From contig NZ_AUJP01000005.1 in the NCBI RefSeq assembly GCF_000424285.1, positions 1-64,000 of the forward strand: a DNA stretch of 64,000 nucleotides. The letters are read 5' to 3'. Each line of letters begins with the position of its first letter. Position 1 is the first letter of the stretch. The translations under genes and the position numbers were made by a program. Positions 45,894 to 55,535 of this stretch are shown one piece after another. Under the pieces are notes generated by a model, which made no database searches, was not told where the DNA came from, and worked only from the letters and a program-made list of their open reading frames with translations. Source of the DNA: Butyrivibrio sp. MB2005 (GTDB lineage Bacteria > Bacillota > Clostridia > Lachnospirales > Lachnospiraceae).

Positions 45894-48653
45894 TTGGGAA
45901 GAAAACCACCTTATAAGCCTTCTTACGTGAAGGATGATGCCGTTCTTCGTGAGCCTATCGTGAAACTTGGCAAGATGATCACCGATAGACCGCTTCAGAA
46001 GCTCGGTTTTAAGAAAATTACTAATGATGATCCCGAGTATTGGGGACTTGCTTCAATCGTTTCAGATGAGGAAGCAGAGCTTGCTCTTAAGATGGGTGTC
46101 AGAAAGCCTAAGACCTTTGATGAGCTTAAAAAGATTTCAGGTATCGAACCTGCGCATCTTCAGAAGCTTTTGGACCACATGTCATGGACAGGACTCCTTG
46201 AGTACAACTGGGAAAATGAGAAGCATGAGAAGCAGTACCTTGTTCCCATGTACGTTCCCGGAAGTGCCGAGTTCACAAACATGAACAAGGAAGTAATCGA
46301 TGCACATCCTGAAATGGGTAAGTTCTTTGATTACATGACAACCCTTCCTCTTGAGAAGGTTACAAAGCTTGTTCCTCCAGGAGGAGCAGGAATCGGTATG
46401 CATGTTATTCCTGTTGAGAAAGCTATCGAGATGGAGAATGAATCTATCTCTCTTGAGCACATTTCTCACTGGCTTGATAAGTATGAAGGAAAATATGCAG
46501 CAAGCCCCTGTTCATGCAGACGTTCAAGAAAGACCTATGAAGAAGGCTGCGCCGATGATGAGAACGATTGGTGTATCGCTGTAGGTGATATGGCTGACTA
46601 CGTTGTAGAGTCAGGTAAGGGCGGAAGATATATCACTAAGGAAGAAGCTCTTGAGATATTCAAGAAGGCTGAGGATAACGGATTTGTTCACCAGATTACT
46701 AACATCGATGGTGAGAATAAGATTTTCGCTATCTGTAACTGTAACGTAAATGTATGTTATGCCCTTAGAACTTCACAGCTTTATAACACTCCCAACATGT
46801 CACGTTCAGCTTATGTTGCCAGAGTAACTGCACAGGACTGCGTAGCATGCGGACGCTGCGTAGAGGTTTGTCCTGCAGGTGCTGTTAAGCTTGGTCAGAA
46901 GCTTTGCAGAAAGGACGGATCAGAGGTTAAATATCCCAAGCATGATCTTCCTTCTGAGAGAAAATGGACAGAAGCTGACTGGGATTGGGATTACAGAGAT
47001 AACAACAGAATTAACTGCTATGATTCTGGTACAGCTCCCTGTAAGACAGCTTGTCCTGCTCATATAGCTGTTCAGGGTTATCTTAAGCTTGCTGCTCAGG
47101 GTAAATATACAGAAGCTCTTGCACTTATTAAGAAGAACAATCCGCTTCCTGCAGTTTGCGGACACATCTGTAACAGAAGATGTGAGGAAGCTTGTACAAG
47201 AGGAACTATCGATCAGGCAGTTGCTATCGATGAAGTAAAGAAGTTTATCGCTGCAAGAGATCTTAATTCAGAGACATGCTTCATACCTGAAAAGGTTATT
47301 CCTAAGGTTAACGGCGGATTTGATGAAAAGATCGCTATTATCGGTGGAGGTCCAGCTGGACTTTCATGTGCGTTCTACCTTGCAGAGAAAGGCTATAACC
47401 CTACAATCTTCGAGAAGAACGAGAAGTGCGGTGGTATGCTCGTATATGGTATTCCTTCTTATAAGCTTGAGAAGGATGTAGTTCAGGCTGAGATTGATAT
47501 TATTGAGGCTATGGGCGTTGAGATTAAGACCGGCGTTGAAGTTGGTAAGGACATCACACTTGATGAGCTTAGAGCCCAGGGCTACAAGGCATTTTATATC
47601 GCTATCGGATGCCAGGGCGGAAGAAAAGCAGGAATCCCCGGTGAGGATGCAGAAGGTGTTGTAACTGCTGTAGATTTTCTTCATGCAGTAACCGATGATG
47701 AGACAATCAAGGTTGAAGGCGATGCTGTAGTAATCGGTGGTGGTAACGTTGCTATCGATGTAAGTAGAAGTGCTGTAAGATGCGGTGCTAACAGCGTTAA
47801 GCAGTTCTGTCTTGAAAGCAGAGATATCATGCCTGCTTCTGATGATGAAGTTGAGGAAGCTGAAGAGGACGGAATCGAGATCAACTGCGGATGGGGTCCT
47901 AAGGAAATCCTTACAGAAAATGGTAAGGTTAAGGGTATCGTCTTTAAGAGATGTACTTCCGTTAAGGACGCTGATGGTCGTTTCAATCCTCAGTATGATG
48001 AGAATGATACAGTTACAGTTGAATGTCAGCATGTATTCTTAAGTATCGGTCAGAGCATCGTTTGGGGCGATCTCCTTGCAGGCTCCAAGGTGGAGCTTGG
48101 AAGAGGAAATGGCGCTGTAGCAGACAGTCTTACATATCAGACAGCGCAGCCTGACATTTTCGTCGGCGGTGATGTTTATACAGGTCCTAAGTTTGCTATC
48201 GATGCAATTGCTGCAGGAAAACAGGGTGCAATTTCAATTCATCGTTTTGTACAGCCTCATTCATCACTTACAATCGGACGTAACCGTAACGATTTCAAAG
48301 AACTTGATAAGAATGATATTCTTGTTAAGGACTACGATACATGTAAGAGACAGGTTCCCGGAAAGAGCGATAAGATTGCAGATCCTAAGCATTCATGGCG
48401 CGATGCAAAGCTTGTATTCACTGAGGAGCAGGTTAAGGCTGAGACAGCAAGATGTCTTTCATGCGGTGCTTCTGTAGTTGATACCAACAAGTGTATCGGA
48501 TGCGGCCTTTGTACCACAAAGTGCGAATTCGACGCAATCCATCTCTTCAGAGAGAACCCTGAGTGCAGCGTGATGATTCCTTCCGAAGACAAATTCAAGG
48601 CAATCATCCCTTACGCAGCAAAGAGAGCTATAAACATTAAGTTTAAAAAATAA
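45894..48653 (+). CDS. multidomain iron-sulfur/FAD oxidoreductase (GltD/NfnB-like)
   Basis: 919 residues from a TTG start with TAGGAG 7 nt upstream. An N-terminal winged-helix-like segment (about 45-110) precedes a Cys-rich region: SPCSCRRSRKT near 205, CADD/WCIAVG, AICNCNVNVCYA near 280 and a ferredoxin motif CVACGRCVEVCPAG near 315. The central part is the glutamate-synthase small-subunit module (PCKTACPAHIAVQGYL near 381, CGHICNRRCEEACTR), with FAD loop IIGGGPAGLSCAFYL near 480 and NAD(P) loop VVIGGGNVAIDVSR near 610. A second ferredoxin motif CIGCGLCTTKC lies near 867. No glutamate synthase large subunit is adjacent, so it probably moves electrons between NAD(P)H and another acceptor, possibly with the upstream DUF5692 protein. 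Confidence 0.85.
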   Translation: MGRKPPYKPSYVKDDAVLREPIVKLGKMITDRPLQKLGFKKITNDDPEYWGLASIVSDEEAELALKMGVRKPKTFDELKKISGIEPAHLQKLLDHMSWTGLLEYNWENEKHEKQYLVPMYVPGSAEFTNMNKEVIDAHPEMGKFFDYMTTLPLEKVTKLVPPGGAGIGMHVIPVEKAIEMENESISLEHISHWLDKYEGKYAASPCSCRRSRKTYEEGCADDENDWCIAVGDMADYVVESGKGGRYITKEEALEIFKKAEDNGFVHQITNIDGENKIFAICNCNVNVCYALRTSQLYNTPNMSRSAYVARVTAQDCVACGRCVEVCPAGAVKLGQKLCRKDGSEVKYPKHDLPSERKWTEADWDWDYRDNNRINCYDSGTAPCKTACPAHIAVQGYLKLAAQGKYTEALALIKKNNPLPAVCGHICNRRCEEACTRGTIDQAVAIDEVKKFIAARDLNSETCFIPEKVIPKVNGGFDEKIAIIGGGPAGLSCAFYLAEKGYNPTIFEKNEKCGGMLVYGIPSYKLEKDVVQAEIDIIEAMGVEIKTGVEVGKDITLDELRAQGYKAFYIAIGCQGGRKAGIPGEDAEGVVTAVDFLHAVTDDETIKVEGDAVVIGGGNVAIDVSRSAVRCGANSVKQFCLESRDIMPASDDEVEEAEEDGIEINCGWGPKEILTENGKVKGIVFKRCTSVKDADGRFNPQYDENDTVTVECQHVFLSIGQSIVWGDLLAGSKVELGRGNGAVADSLTYQTAQPDIFVGGDVYTGPKFAIDAIAAGKQGAISIHRFVQPHSSLTIGRNRNDFKELDKNDILVKDYDTCKRQVPGKSDKIADPKHSWRDAKLVFTEEQVKAETARCLSCGASVVDTNKCIGCGLCTTKCEFDAIHLFRENPECSVMIPSEDKFKAIIPYAAKRAINIKFKK

Positions 48654-48662
48654 GTTTATTGG

Positions 48663-48821
48663 CAGCCATGTGGTTTTATCGAATGATATATTGTGTTCTG
48701 CTGACGCTCTCGCTCTGTTAAAAACGTAGCGGTTCTAAGGTGTCAAAAAACGCCACCTAAGAACCGACGTTTTTAAAAGCAGCTTCACACAATATATTCA
48801 TTCTTTAAAAACCAATGGCTG
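48663..48821. repeat. 159-bp imperfect palindrome
   Basis: Most of the gap between the oxidoreductase and hypA folds on itself. Matching arm segments from outside inwards: CAGCCAT (48663) with ATGGCTG (48815-48821); TGGTTTT with AAAACCA; ATATTGTGT (48688) with ACACAATAT (from 48787); AAAAACGT with ACGTTTTT; CGGTTCT with AGAACCG; AGGTG (48738-48742) with CACCT (48754-48758). The left arm has about 12 extra nt. No coding frame is convincing. It resembles a non-autonomous mobile repeat or a very large RNA hairpin; no target-site duplication is obvious. Confidence 0.75.
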
Positions 48822-48884
48822 AATATACTTGTTTTTGAACTTTATCCCTATTGTTTTTTGATTTCCAAATTGAGGTTTTAATTT

Positions 48885-49232
48885 ATGCACGAATTAGGTG
48901 TTGTTTTTCATATAATTGATGATTTAAAGGTTGTGGCAGAAGAGAATAAGATTGAGAAGATTGATTCTGTGACTATTGAACTGGGTGAGGTTTCATCAGT
49001 TATTCCTCATTTTCTTACTGATGCATGGAATTGGGCTGCAGCAAAACATGATTTTGTGGCAGGTACTAAGCTCAATATTGAGTCAATACCGGCAATAACT
49101 GAGTGCAGTGACTGCGGTAAACAATATGGCACAATAGCTCATGGAAGAATCTGTCCCTTCTGCGGCAGTGAAAAAACATACCTGGTTCAGGGCAATGAAT
49201 TTCTTATTAAGGAAATTGAAGTATCTGAATAA
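48885..49232 (+). CDS. hypA: HypA/HybF-type nickel metallochaperone
   Basis: 115 residues. The N-terminal MHELG carries the His2 nickel ligand, and the zinc site is two CxxC pairs, CSDCGKQY and CPFCGSEK (around 75 and 91). The FLIKEIEV tail is typical. HypA delivers nickel with HypB to [NiFe]-hydrogenase (or to urease). No hypB, hypC-F or hydrogenase gene is in the window, so here it stands alone after an oxidoreductase and a palindromic element. Divergence from classical HypA is modest; the fold assignment is firm, the client unknown. Confidence 0.9.
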   Translation: MHELGVVFHIIDDLKVVAEENKIEKIDSVTIELGEVSSVIPHFLTDAWNWAAAKHDFVAGTKLNIESIPAITECSDCGKQYGTIAHGRICPFCGSEKTYLVQGNEFLIKEIEVSE

Positions 49233-49258
49233 TACTGAAAAATGAAGTAATAAAGATG

Positions 49259-49287
49259 AAGGACGCTCAATAATGGGCGTCCTTTTT
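49259..49287 (+). terminator. intrinsic terminator after hypA
   Basis: GGACGC (49261-49266) pairs with GCGTCC (49277-49282), followed by TTTTT. The 212 nt from here to pfp are AT-rich; a TATAGT near 49410 could be a -10 but no -35 fits. Confidence 0.8.
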
Positions 49288-49499
49288 AGCTAATTATAAA
49301 ATGATAACAAATTGAAAAATGTATCGCATTATTTTCATATTAAAAAATCATTTTGGTAATACAGAAATTTATCTAATATTAATGACAACAGCGCGGTGGT
49401 TTGATAAAATATAGTCATGTTGCATAGGAAATGCTAAGAAATCGCAATATATATAAGGCAATTTCCTAAAAAATACTAGATAAGGGGGTATTACAAACC

Positions 49500-50759
49500 A
49501 TGGCAACTAAGGAGAAGAGAAACGTTATTGTTGGACAGTCCGGAGGACCTACTGCTGCAATCAATTCATCGCTTGCCGGTGTTTATCGTACAGCTATCGA
49601 TCGTGGGTATAAGAAAGTGTACGGTATGATCCACGGGGTTCAGGGACTTATGGAAGGTCGTTATGTTGATCTTGCTGATCACATTAAGACCGGACTTGAT
49701 GCAGAGCTTCTGAAGAGAACACCTTCTGCATATCTTGGCTCTTGTCGTTACAAGCTTCCCGAGATTTTCGAGAGCAAAGAGACCTATGAGAAGATTTTCC
49801 AGATTCTTACAGATCTCGAGATCGATTGCTTTATCTACATCGGTGGTAACGACTCAATGGATACCATCAAGAAGCTTTCTGATTACGCAATCATTTCCGG
49901 TTCTACAGTAAGATTCGTTGGTTGTCCTAAGACAATTGATAATGACCTTGCACTTACTGACCACACACCGGGATACGGCTCAGCTGCTAAGTACATCGGT
50001 ACATCTGTAAAAGAGATCATCCGTGATGGATGGAGTCTTGAGACAGAGCATGGTCAGGTTGTAATTGTTGAGATCATGGGTAGAAATGCAGGATGGCTTA
50101 CAGGCTCAGCTGCTCTTTCAAGAGGAGAAGACTGTGACGGACCTGATGCAATCTATCTTCCTGAGCTTCCTTTCGATGTTAAGAAGTTCATCGATAAGGT
50201 TAAGAAGCTCCTTAAGGAGAAGGCAAACGTTGTTATTGCTATTTCCGAAGGTATTCATGACAAGGATGGCAAATACATCAGCGAGTACGACAACGGCGTT
50301 GAGTATGTAGATGCATTCGGACACAAGCAGCTTACTGGTACAGCAAGATATCTTTGCACAGTACTTTCACAGGAAATCGGCTGCAAGACCAGAGCTATCG
50401 AGCTTTCAACACTTCAGAGAGCTGCTAGCCACTGTGCATCTCGTGTAGATATTCTTGAAGCTTACGAGGTTGGTGGTGCTGCTATGAAGGCTGCTGATGA
50501 AGGCGACAGCGGTAAGATGGTAGTTATCGAGAGACTTTCAGATGATCCTTATCAGGCTGGAACAGAGGTTAAGGATGTTCACAAGATTGCTAATGATGAG
50601 CGTCTCGTTCCCAGAGAATGGATCAACAAGGAAGGCACTTATGTAACAGATGAGTTTATCACTTATGTTCGTCCTCTTATCCAGGGTGATGTAGGACCGA
50701 TCATGGTTGATGGTATTCCGAGACATCTGTTTGTACCCGGCTTCCAGGAACTCTTATAA
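49500..50759 (+). CDS. pfp: pyrophosphate-dependent 6-phosphofructokinase
   Basis: 419 residues. It phosphorylates fructose 6-phosphate with PPi, reversibly, saving ATP in glycolysis. VGQSGGPTAAINSSLAG, IGGNDSMDT, and VGCPKTIDNDL with the Lys characteristic of PPi-dependent enzymes (the ATP type has a Gly in this region) point to PPi as donor; EIMGRNAGWL and the SEGIHDKDG stretch complete the active site. Monocistronic: an AT-rich leader lies upstream with AAGGGGG before the ATG, and a strong terminator follows. Confidence 0.94.
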   Translation: MATKEKRNVIVGQSGGPTAAINSSLAGVYRTAIDRGYKKVYGMIHGVQGLMEGRYVDLADHIKTGLDAELLKRTPSAYLGSCRYKLPEIFESKETYEKIFQILTDLEIDCFIYIGGNDSMDTIKKLSDYAIISGSTVRFVGCPKTIDNDLALTDHTPGYGSAAKYIGTSVKEIIRDGWSLETEHGQVVIVEIMGRNAGWLTGSAALSRGEDCDGPDAIYLPELPFDVKKFIDKVKKLLKEKANVVIAISEGIHDKDGKYISEYDNGVEYVDAFGHKQLTGTARYLCTVLSQEIGCKTRAIELSTLQRAASHCASRVDILEAYEVGGAAMKAADEGDSGKMVVIERLSDDPYQAGTEVKDVHKIANDERLVPREWINKEGTYVTDEFITYVRPLIQGDVGPIMVDGIPRHLFVPGFQELL

Positions 50760-50781
50760 TTTAATATCGAATAATAATTTA

Positions 50782-50811
50782 GGGAATCTGCTTTTGCGGA
50801 TTCCCTTTTTT
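50782..50811 (+). terminator. intrinsic terminator after pfp
   Basis: GGGAATC (50782-50788) pairs with GATTCCC (50799-50805), extended by an internal GC pair, then TTTTTT. Confidence 0.85.
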
Positions 50812-50976
50812 ACGCGCAGATAATTCTATTGAAATTTCCAAAGATTTGTCCGGATATGCGCAGATTTAAGAGTAATTTTACTTTATGTTTTTTAGCATTT
50901 TATAGAATTATTTTATAATTATGGTTGAGGTATTATCGATTAATCGTTTTTTTATTTTTCTAAACGAGGACAAAAC

Positions 50977-51831
50977 ATGAGTAGATTAGTCAGAATTTTA
51001 ATCGTAACAACATTACTCATTTCTATTACAGCGTGCTCCAGTCCAAAGGCAGTTATCGGAGAAGACGCTCATTTAAAGTATGATAACTTGAATGTTATCG
51101 ATATAAATCTGACTGAGGAAGAATACGGCATCGGTGTCGATAAGAATCAGCCGGAGCTCCTTAATCAGATCAATGCCTTTATCAAGGAATGTGAAGCAAA
51201 CGGAAAATTTGAAGAGATATGCTCACACTACGAAGGGGGAGAGCCTGTTCCTGTAGAATCTGTTGAGAGAAACAACACAAAGGATCAGCTTATTGTGGCT
51301 ACCACAGGTGATTTCGCTCCCTTTGATTATAATATTGCCGATAAATCCTATGGTATAGATAAGGAATTCGTTGCAGCTCTTGCGGAATATCTTGGTAAAG
51401 AGCTTGTTCTTGAATATATAAATTTCGACATTATGTTTATGACGGTTGCCCAGCATAAAGCTGATATATGCATTGCCGGCATAACGATTAATGATGCCAG
51501 GAAAAAGTATGTAGATTTTTCTGATCCATATTATCATGCAGGACAGATAATTGTTACTACAGATAAATGTACGTTATTTGATAACGTTAAAAATGCAGCT
51601 GAAATAGAAGAAGTTTTAAATAATCCTGATAACAATCTTACGGTTGCTGTTGAAAACATGACAACAGGCCACTACTACTGTGAAGGAAACAGTGATTTTG
51701 GATATGCCGGATTCCCTGTGACTACAGTACCTTTGGCAACCCTTGATGATTGTCTTGAAGAGCTTGAGGGAGGCGGCGTTGATATCGTAATAGGAGATGC
51801 TGCCGTCCTTAAATATATTATCGATAAGTAG
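50977..51831 (+). CDS. family 3 solute-binding lipoprotein, apparently circularly permuted
   Basis: 284 residues. A signal peptide with lipobox (SITAC, Cys20) anchors it outside the membrane. Residues 38-86 (NVIDINLTEEEYGIGVDKNQ, then ELLNQINAFI, GKFEEICSHY) correspond to the C-terminal end of a normal SBP_bac_3 protein, the strand and two helices that close lobe 1. After a linker (87-103), residues 104-284 begin as the normal N-terminus does (LIVATTGDFAPFDY), run through GIDKEFVAALAEYLG, the GITINDARKKYVDFSDPYY hinge and lobe 2, and stop at VDIVIGDAAVLKYI, exactly where the missing tail should follow. So the order of the fold is rotated. No permease or ATPase gene is linked; an adjacent kinase suggests a sensing role. 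Confidence 0.8.
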   Translation: MSRLVRILIVTTLLISITACSSPKAVIGEDAHLKYDNLNVIDINLTEEEYGIGVDKNQPELLNQINAFIKECEANGKFEEICSHYEGGEPVPVESVERNNTKDQLIVATTGDFAPFDYNIADKSYGIDKEFVAALAEYLGKELVLEYINFDIMFMTVAQHKADICIAGITINDARKKYVDFSDPYYHAGQIIVTTDKCTLFDNVKNAAEIEEVLNNPDNNLTVAVENMTTGHYYCEGNSDFGYAGFPVTTVPLATLDDCLEELEGGGVDIVIGDAAVLKYIIDK

Positions 51832-51848
51832 CATATAATGGAGCATAT

Positions 51849-52952
51849 ATGAATAAGGTTAGAGAAAATATCTGGACAATATTTTTCCTTCTTTTACTCA
51901 TAATACTTACATTCATTATTATCTTTATCATGGTAACTAACAGGCCTGAGAAAGAGACAGAAATCAAAATCGGCGGAATTTTTATTGATTCGATAGATGA
52001 TGATGGTTGGAGTGAGATACATTATGAGGGCTTAAGTGCGGCTTGTGAAAAGCTGGGCCTTCCCCTTGAAATAGTTGAATATGTAAATGAAAATGCAGAA
52101 GATACCGCTCCTGCAGTAGAAGAGCTTGTGAAAAAGGGCTGTAATGTTATTTTCCTAACCAGTGGCGGATTTGGTAATAATTGTCAGAAGATTCTTGAAA
52201 GCTATCCTGATGTAATTTTCTATACAGTATCTGAAGAATGCGACGCATTCAATACCTCTACATATTTTGGCAGAATCTATGAAATGAGATATCTGGCGGG
52301 TATTATTGCGGGTTGCATGACAGAAAGCGATACCCTTGGCTATGTTGGTGGTACAAATTGTCCTCAGGTGGACCGAGGTGTCAATGCCTATTATCTTGGT
52401 GCAAAATCAGTTAATCCCGATGTAAAACTAAAAGTCAGATTCATTGGTTCCTGGAGCGATGAAGAAGCAGAGCGCAAAGCAGCCGAAAAACTCATATTTG
52501 AGGACGGCGCTGATGTGCTTACTTTTCATGCAAGTCATCCTGTAACCATAGATGTGGCTGAAGAAAACGGAGTCTATTCGATTGGCTATAACAGCGTAAA
52601 GAAAGAACATTCAGATAAATTCCTTACGGCAGTTGTTTTTGAGTGGGAGCCTTTGTACGAAGGCATACTAGCCGATTATTTCAAGGGAAATATTGGCAGC
52701 AAAAATGCATATTGGTGGGGAGCTCAGTACGGTGTTGTAAGTCTTAGCCCTTTTTCCAGCGAAGTTCCCGAATATCTCGTTCCTATTATTGATGAGAATA
52801 TGGAGAAGTTCCGAAACGGTTGGGATTGCTTTATGGGCAATATCTATAGAAATGACGGCACAAAGATGTGTAATGGGAAGGAGAGAATAAGTGATGATGC
52901 TCTTCTTTTCAGAATGGACTGGTTTGTGGAAGGAGTAGAGGTTTATGAGTGA
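51849..52952 (+). CDS. membrane-anchored BMP-family substrate-binding protein
   Basis: 367 residues. An N-terminal uncleaved hydrophobic helix (about 10-32, no lipobox Cys) anchors a domain like the Bmp/PnrA nucleoside-binding lipoproteins: [20 protein letters not shown] (split here from the usual GxxxDxSFN), [38 protein letters not shown] and a DVLTFHASH strand. Bmp proteins usually feed ABC transporters of nucleosides; none is present here. It lies 17 nt after the solute-binding lipoprotein and overlaps the kinase by 8 nt, so it is more likely a ligand sensor for that kinase. Confidence 0.85.
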   Translation: MNKVRENIWTIFFLLLLIILTFIIIFIMVTNRPEKETEIKIGGIFIDSIDDDGWSEIHYEGLSAACEKLGLPLEIVEYVNENAEDTAPAVEELVKKGCNVIFLTSGGFGNNCQKILESYPDVIFYTVSEECDAFNTSTYFGRIYEMRYLAGIIAGCMTESDTLGYVGGTNCPQVDRGVNAYYLGAKSVNPDVKLKVRFIGSWSDEEAERKAAEKLIFEDGADVLTFHASHPVTIDVAEENGVYSIGYNSVKKEHSDKFLTAVVFEWEPLYEGILADYFKGNIGSKNAYWWGAQYGVVSLSPFSSEVPEYLVPIIDENMEKFRNGWDCFMGNIYRNDGTKMCNGKERISDDALLFRMDWFVEGVEVYE

Positions 52953-55527
52953 CAGACTCCGTTTCTACAACAGAGGCCTTATGGCGGTTTTGGTACTTTT
53001 TGGTCTTGTAATGATTGGCTTTGGCATACTTATCAGTCAGCGCCTTGATTACAGGATTAATGAGTATGCAGTAAGTCTGATTCAGCAGGAGTCAAAGGAT
53101 GCCGGAAATCTCTATTCCCAGAGACTGATGACTGAGATGTATACCCTTCATAGGATGGGACAACTTCTGATTGCATACGAAGAAGAAGATAATAATAACA
53201 ATCTTGAAAAAACAATAAAGGTTATGGAAAGTGTCTACAAGCATGATGTAGGTGTGGTTGTAGGTATAATGGCAGCTGACGGAGAAGCATTATATGGTGA
53301 TGCTCTTTCCGTTGATGATTATGAGGGAATACTTACATCTCTTCATGGATATTCTGCGGTTTCATACCAAAGAAGCGGTGGCATTCTATTTTCATATCCC
53401 GTTCTTCAGGAAGACAATGTCAGATATGTTTTATATAAGCTGTGCTCTGCAAGCTATATTCGGAAATATTATGATGTTGATGGGTTTAAAGCTCTTGGTA
53501 CACCCTTACTCATGAGTAAGGATGGCAACATTATCGTATATAAAAGCTCCATGACAAACGCTGACCATAGATTCTATGAAAGTAATTCTGCGCAGGATGT
53601 GTTTTCCAAGCTAAGAATGCGCGGCGACCTTACGGCGTCAGCTGTTTCCATGGAAAATACCATTAATGGTAAGCAAATATTCTATTCTGCAGAAGTAGAG
53701 AACACTGACCTTTTCATAGCAGGAAGTGTGGACAGGGATACCGTAGTACATAAGATTATGTTCCTAAAATCAACAGGTATGACGGTTTATTTTGGTCTGT
53801 TACTGCTTGTGATGGTGCTCGCAATGTATCTTATAAGCGCATCAGTTAAAGTACGCGAAAGCAAGGAGCTTATTCAGGCAAAAGCTCTGGCAGAGCAGGC
53901 ATCCCAGGCAAAAAGTGATTTCCTTGCAAATATGTCCCATGAGATCAGAACGCCTATCAATGCAATTCTTGGTATGGATGAAATGATTCTCAGAGAGTAT
54001 CAGGATCCTGACCTTAAGACCTATGCTTTTAATATCAAGAATGCTGCAAATACTCTGCTTAACCTGGTTAATGACGTGCTTGATTTTTCAAGGATTGAAT
54101 CAGGCAAAATGAGCATTATTCCGCAGGAATATGAATTGTCAGTACTTATCTCTGAAGTCTTGTTCATGATGAATGACAGAGTTGCCAAAAAGGGACTTTA
54201 TCTGCATATTAACGTAAATCAGAACACTCCCGGTAAGCTGTATGGTGATCCCACCAGAATTAAACAGATAATAATCAACCTACTTACAAATGCTATTAAA
54301 TATACAGAAAAAGGCGGCGCAGATCTCATAATTGATTTTGAAAAAACAGAGGAAGATGACACCATTTTCCTAAAGGTTGGCGTGACAGATACAGGCATTG
54401 GAATGAAGCCTGAGGATGTAGAGAAGATTTTTAATGCCTTTGAGAGATTTGATGAGATTAAAAACAGAACTATTGAGGGAACCGGCCTTGGAATGAGTAT
54501 CGTTAAAAAACTCCTTGATCTTATGGACGGTGATATCGATATAAAGAGTACATACGGTGTCGGCAGTGAGTTTGATGTTAAGTTAAAGCAAAAGGTTGTA
54601 TCCTACGAACCTATTGGAGAATACAAGCTGGCAATAGAAAAAGCTATTGTAGAAAAAGAAGACTACAGACCAAGCTTTGTGGCACCGGGAGTAAATGTGC
54701 TTGCTGTTGATGATACGGAAATCAACCTGTCAGTTATGAGGGGATTGTTAAAACAGACAAAGGTCAATCTTGTGTGCTGTACCAGTGGTAAAGAGGTTCT
54801 TGAAAAGCTTGAAAACGAAAAGTTCGACATCATGCTTATAGACCACAGAATGCCTGAAATGGACGGAGTTGAACTTCTTAAGAGAATCAGAAGCAATACA
54901 GAAAATGAGAACCACAACAGTATATGCATAGCACTTACTGCCAATGTCATTGAAGGTGTAAGAGAAATATATCTTAATGCCGGATTCAATGACTATATGG
55001 GAAAACCCGTTAATGGACCAGACCTTGAAAGAATGCTTCTAAAATACATACCCAAGGAAAAGCTATCAGATGAAACCCCGGATGAATCAATGGAAATTGC
55101 AGGAGAGAAGGTATCTGATGTGGCAGATAATTCTTATGTTCCTGCAAATGATTCGGGTGATGATGCTAAAGTATGGGAAGCTATTGAAAAGCTTGATAAG
55201 GACGGCATTATCAACATCGAAGACGGTATCAATTTCTCGGGAAGCAAAGGCTTATTCCTGGATACACTAAGATTTTTCAAGGAATCTATTGATAATAAAG
55301 CAGATGAAATTGAAGAGTACTACTTCAAGGATGACTTCAAAAACTATTCAGCAAAAGTACATGCACTAAAAAGCTCTGCCAGACTTATCGGAGCTAAAAA
55401 TCTATCCGATAAGGCAAGGGAACTTGAAGAAGCAGCAAACAGAGACGATATTGATTTTGTTAGGGATAATAATTACGAACTTATATCTGAGTACAGGTCA
55501 TTTAGGGAGATTCTTAAAGACATTTGA
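52945..55527 (+). CDS. hybrid histidine kinase with receiver and HPt domains
   Basis: 860 residues. Two membrane helices (about 12-32 and 277-298) bracket an extracytoplasmic domain of some 240 residues (Cache/PAS-like layout, no motif recognised). Then HisKA with His332 in [10 protein letters not shown], HATPase ([24 protein letters not shown]), a receiver (about 583-715, Asp633 in LIDHRMPE, Lys in YMGKP) and a C-terminal HPt with His806 in [14 protein letters not shown]. This is a complete internal relay. Two periplasmic-type binding proteins precede it and a receiver-GGDEF protein follows 8 nt later, so the output is probably c-di-GMP. The core is closely related to the kinase at 13.2 kb. 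Confidence 0.94.
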   Translation: MSDRLRFYNRGLMAVLVLFGLVMIGFGILISQRLDYRINEYAVSLIQQESKDAGNLYSQRLMTEMYTLHRMGQLLIAYEEEDNNNNLEKTIKVMESVYKHDVGVVVGIMAADGEALYGDALSVDDYEGILTSLHGYSAVSYQRSGGILFSYPVLQEDNVRYVLYKLCSASYIRKYYDVDGFKALGTPLLMSKDGNIIVYKSSMTNADHRFYESNSAQDVFSKLRMRGDLTASAVSMENTINGKQIFYSAEVENTDLFIAGSVDRDTVVHKIMFLKSTGMTVYFGLLLLVMVLAMYLISASVKVRESKELIQAKALAEQASQAKSDFLANMSHEIRTPINAILGMDEMILREYQDPDLKTYAFNIKNAANTLLNLVNDVLDFSRIESGKMSIIPQEYELSVLISEVLFMMNDRVAKKGLYLHINVNQNTPGKLYGDPTRIKQIIINLLTNAIKYTEKGGADLIIDFEKTEEDDTIFLKVGVTDTGIGMKPEDVEKIFNAFERFDEIKNRTIEGTGLGMSIVKKLLDLMDGDIDIKSTYGVGSEFDVKLKQKVVSYEPIGEYKLAIEKAIVEKEDYRPSFVAPGVNVLAVDDTEINLSVMRGLLKQTKVNLVCCTSGKEVLEKLENEKFDIMLIDHRMPEMDGVELLKRIRSNTENENHNSICIALTANVIEGVREIYLNAGFNDYMGKPVNGPDLERMLLKYIPKEKLSDETPDESMEIAGEKVSDVADNSYVPANDSGDDAKVWEAIEKLDKDGIINIEDGINFSGSKGLFLDTLRFFKESIDNKADEIEEYYFKDDFKNYSAKVHALKSSARLIGAKNLSDKARELEEAANRDDIDFVRDNNYELISEYRSFREILKDI

Positions 55528-55535
55528 GGTGCCTT

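Noticed and set aside
47364..48032. 222-codon minus-strand open frame inside the oxidoreductase gene
   Set aside because: Antisense shadow of a conserved coding region, with biased composition typical of such frames and no ribosome-binding site.
48163..48477. Plus-strand alternative frame within the oxidoreductase gene
   Set aside because: Overlaps the C-terminal ferredoxin region, which is plainly coding in the main frame; the alternative product is Arg/Leu-rich with no start signal.
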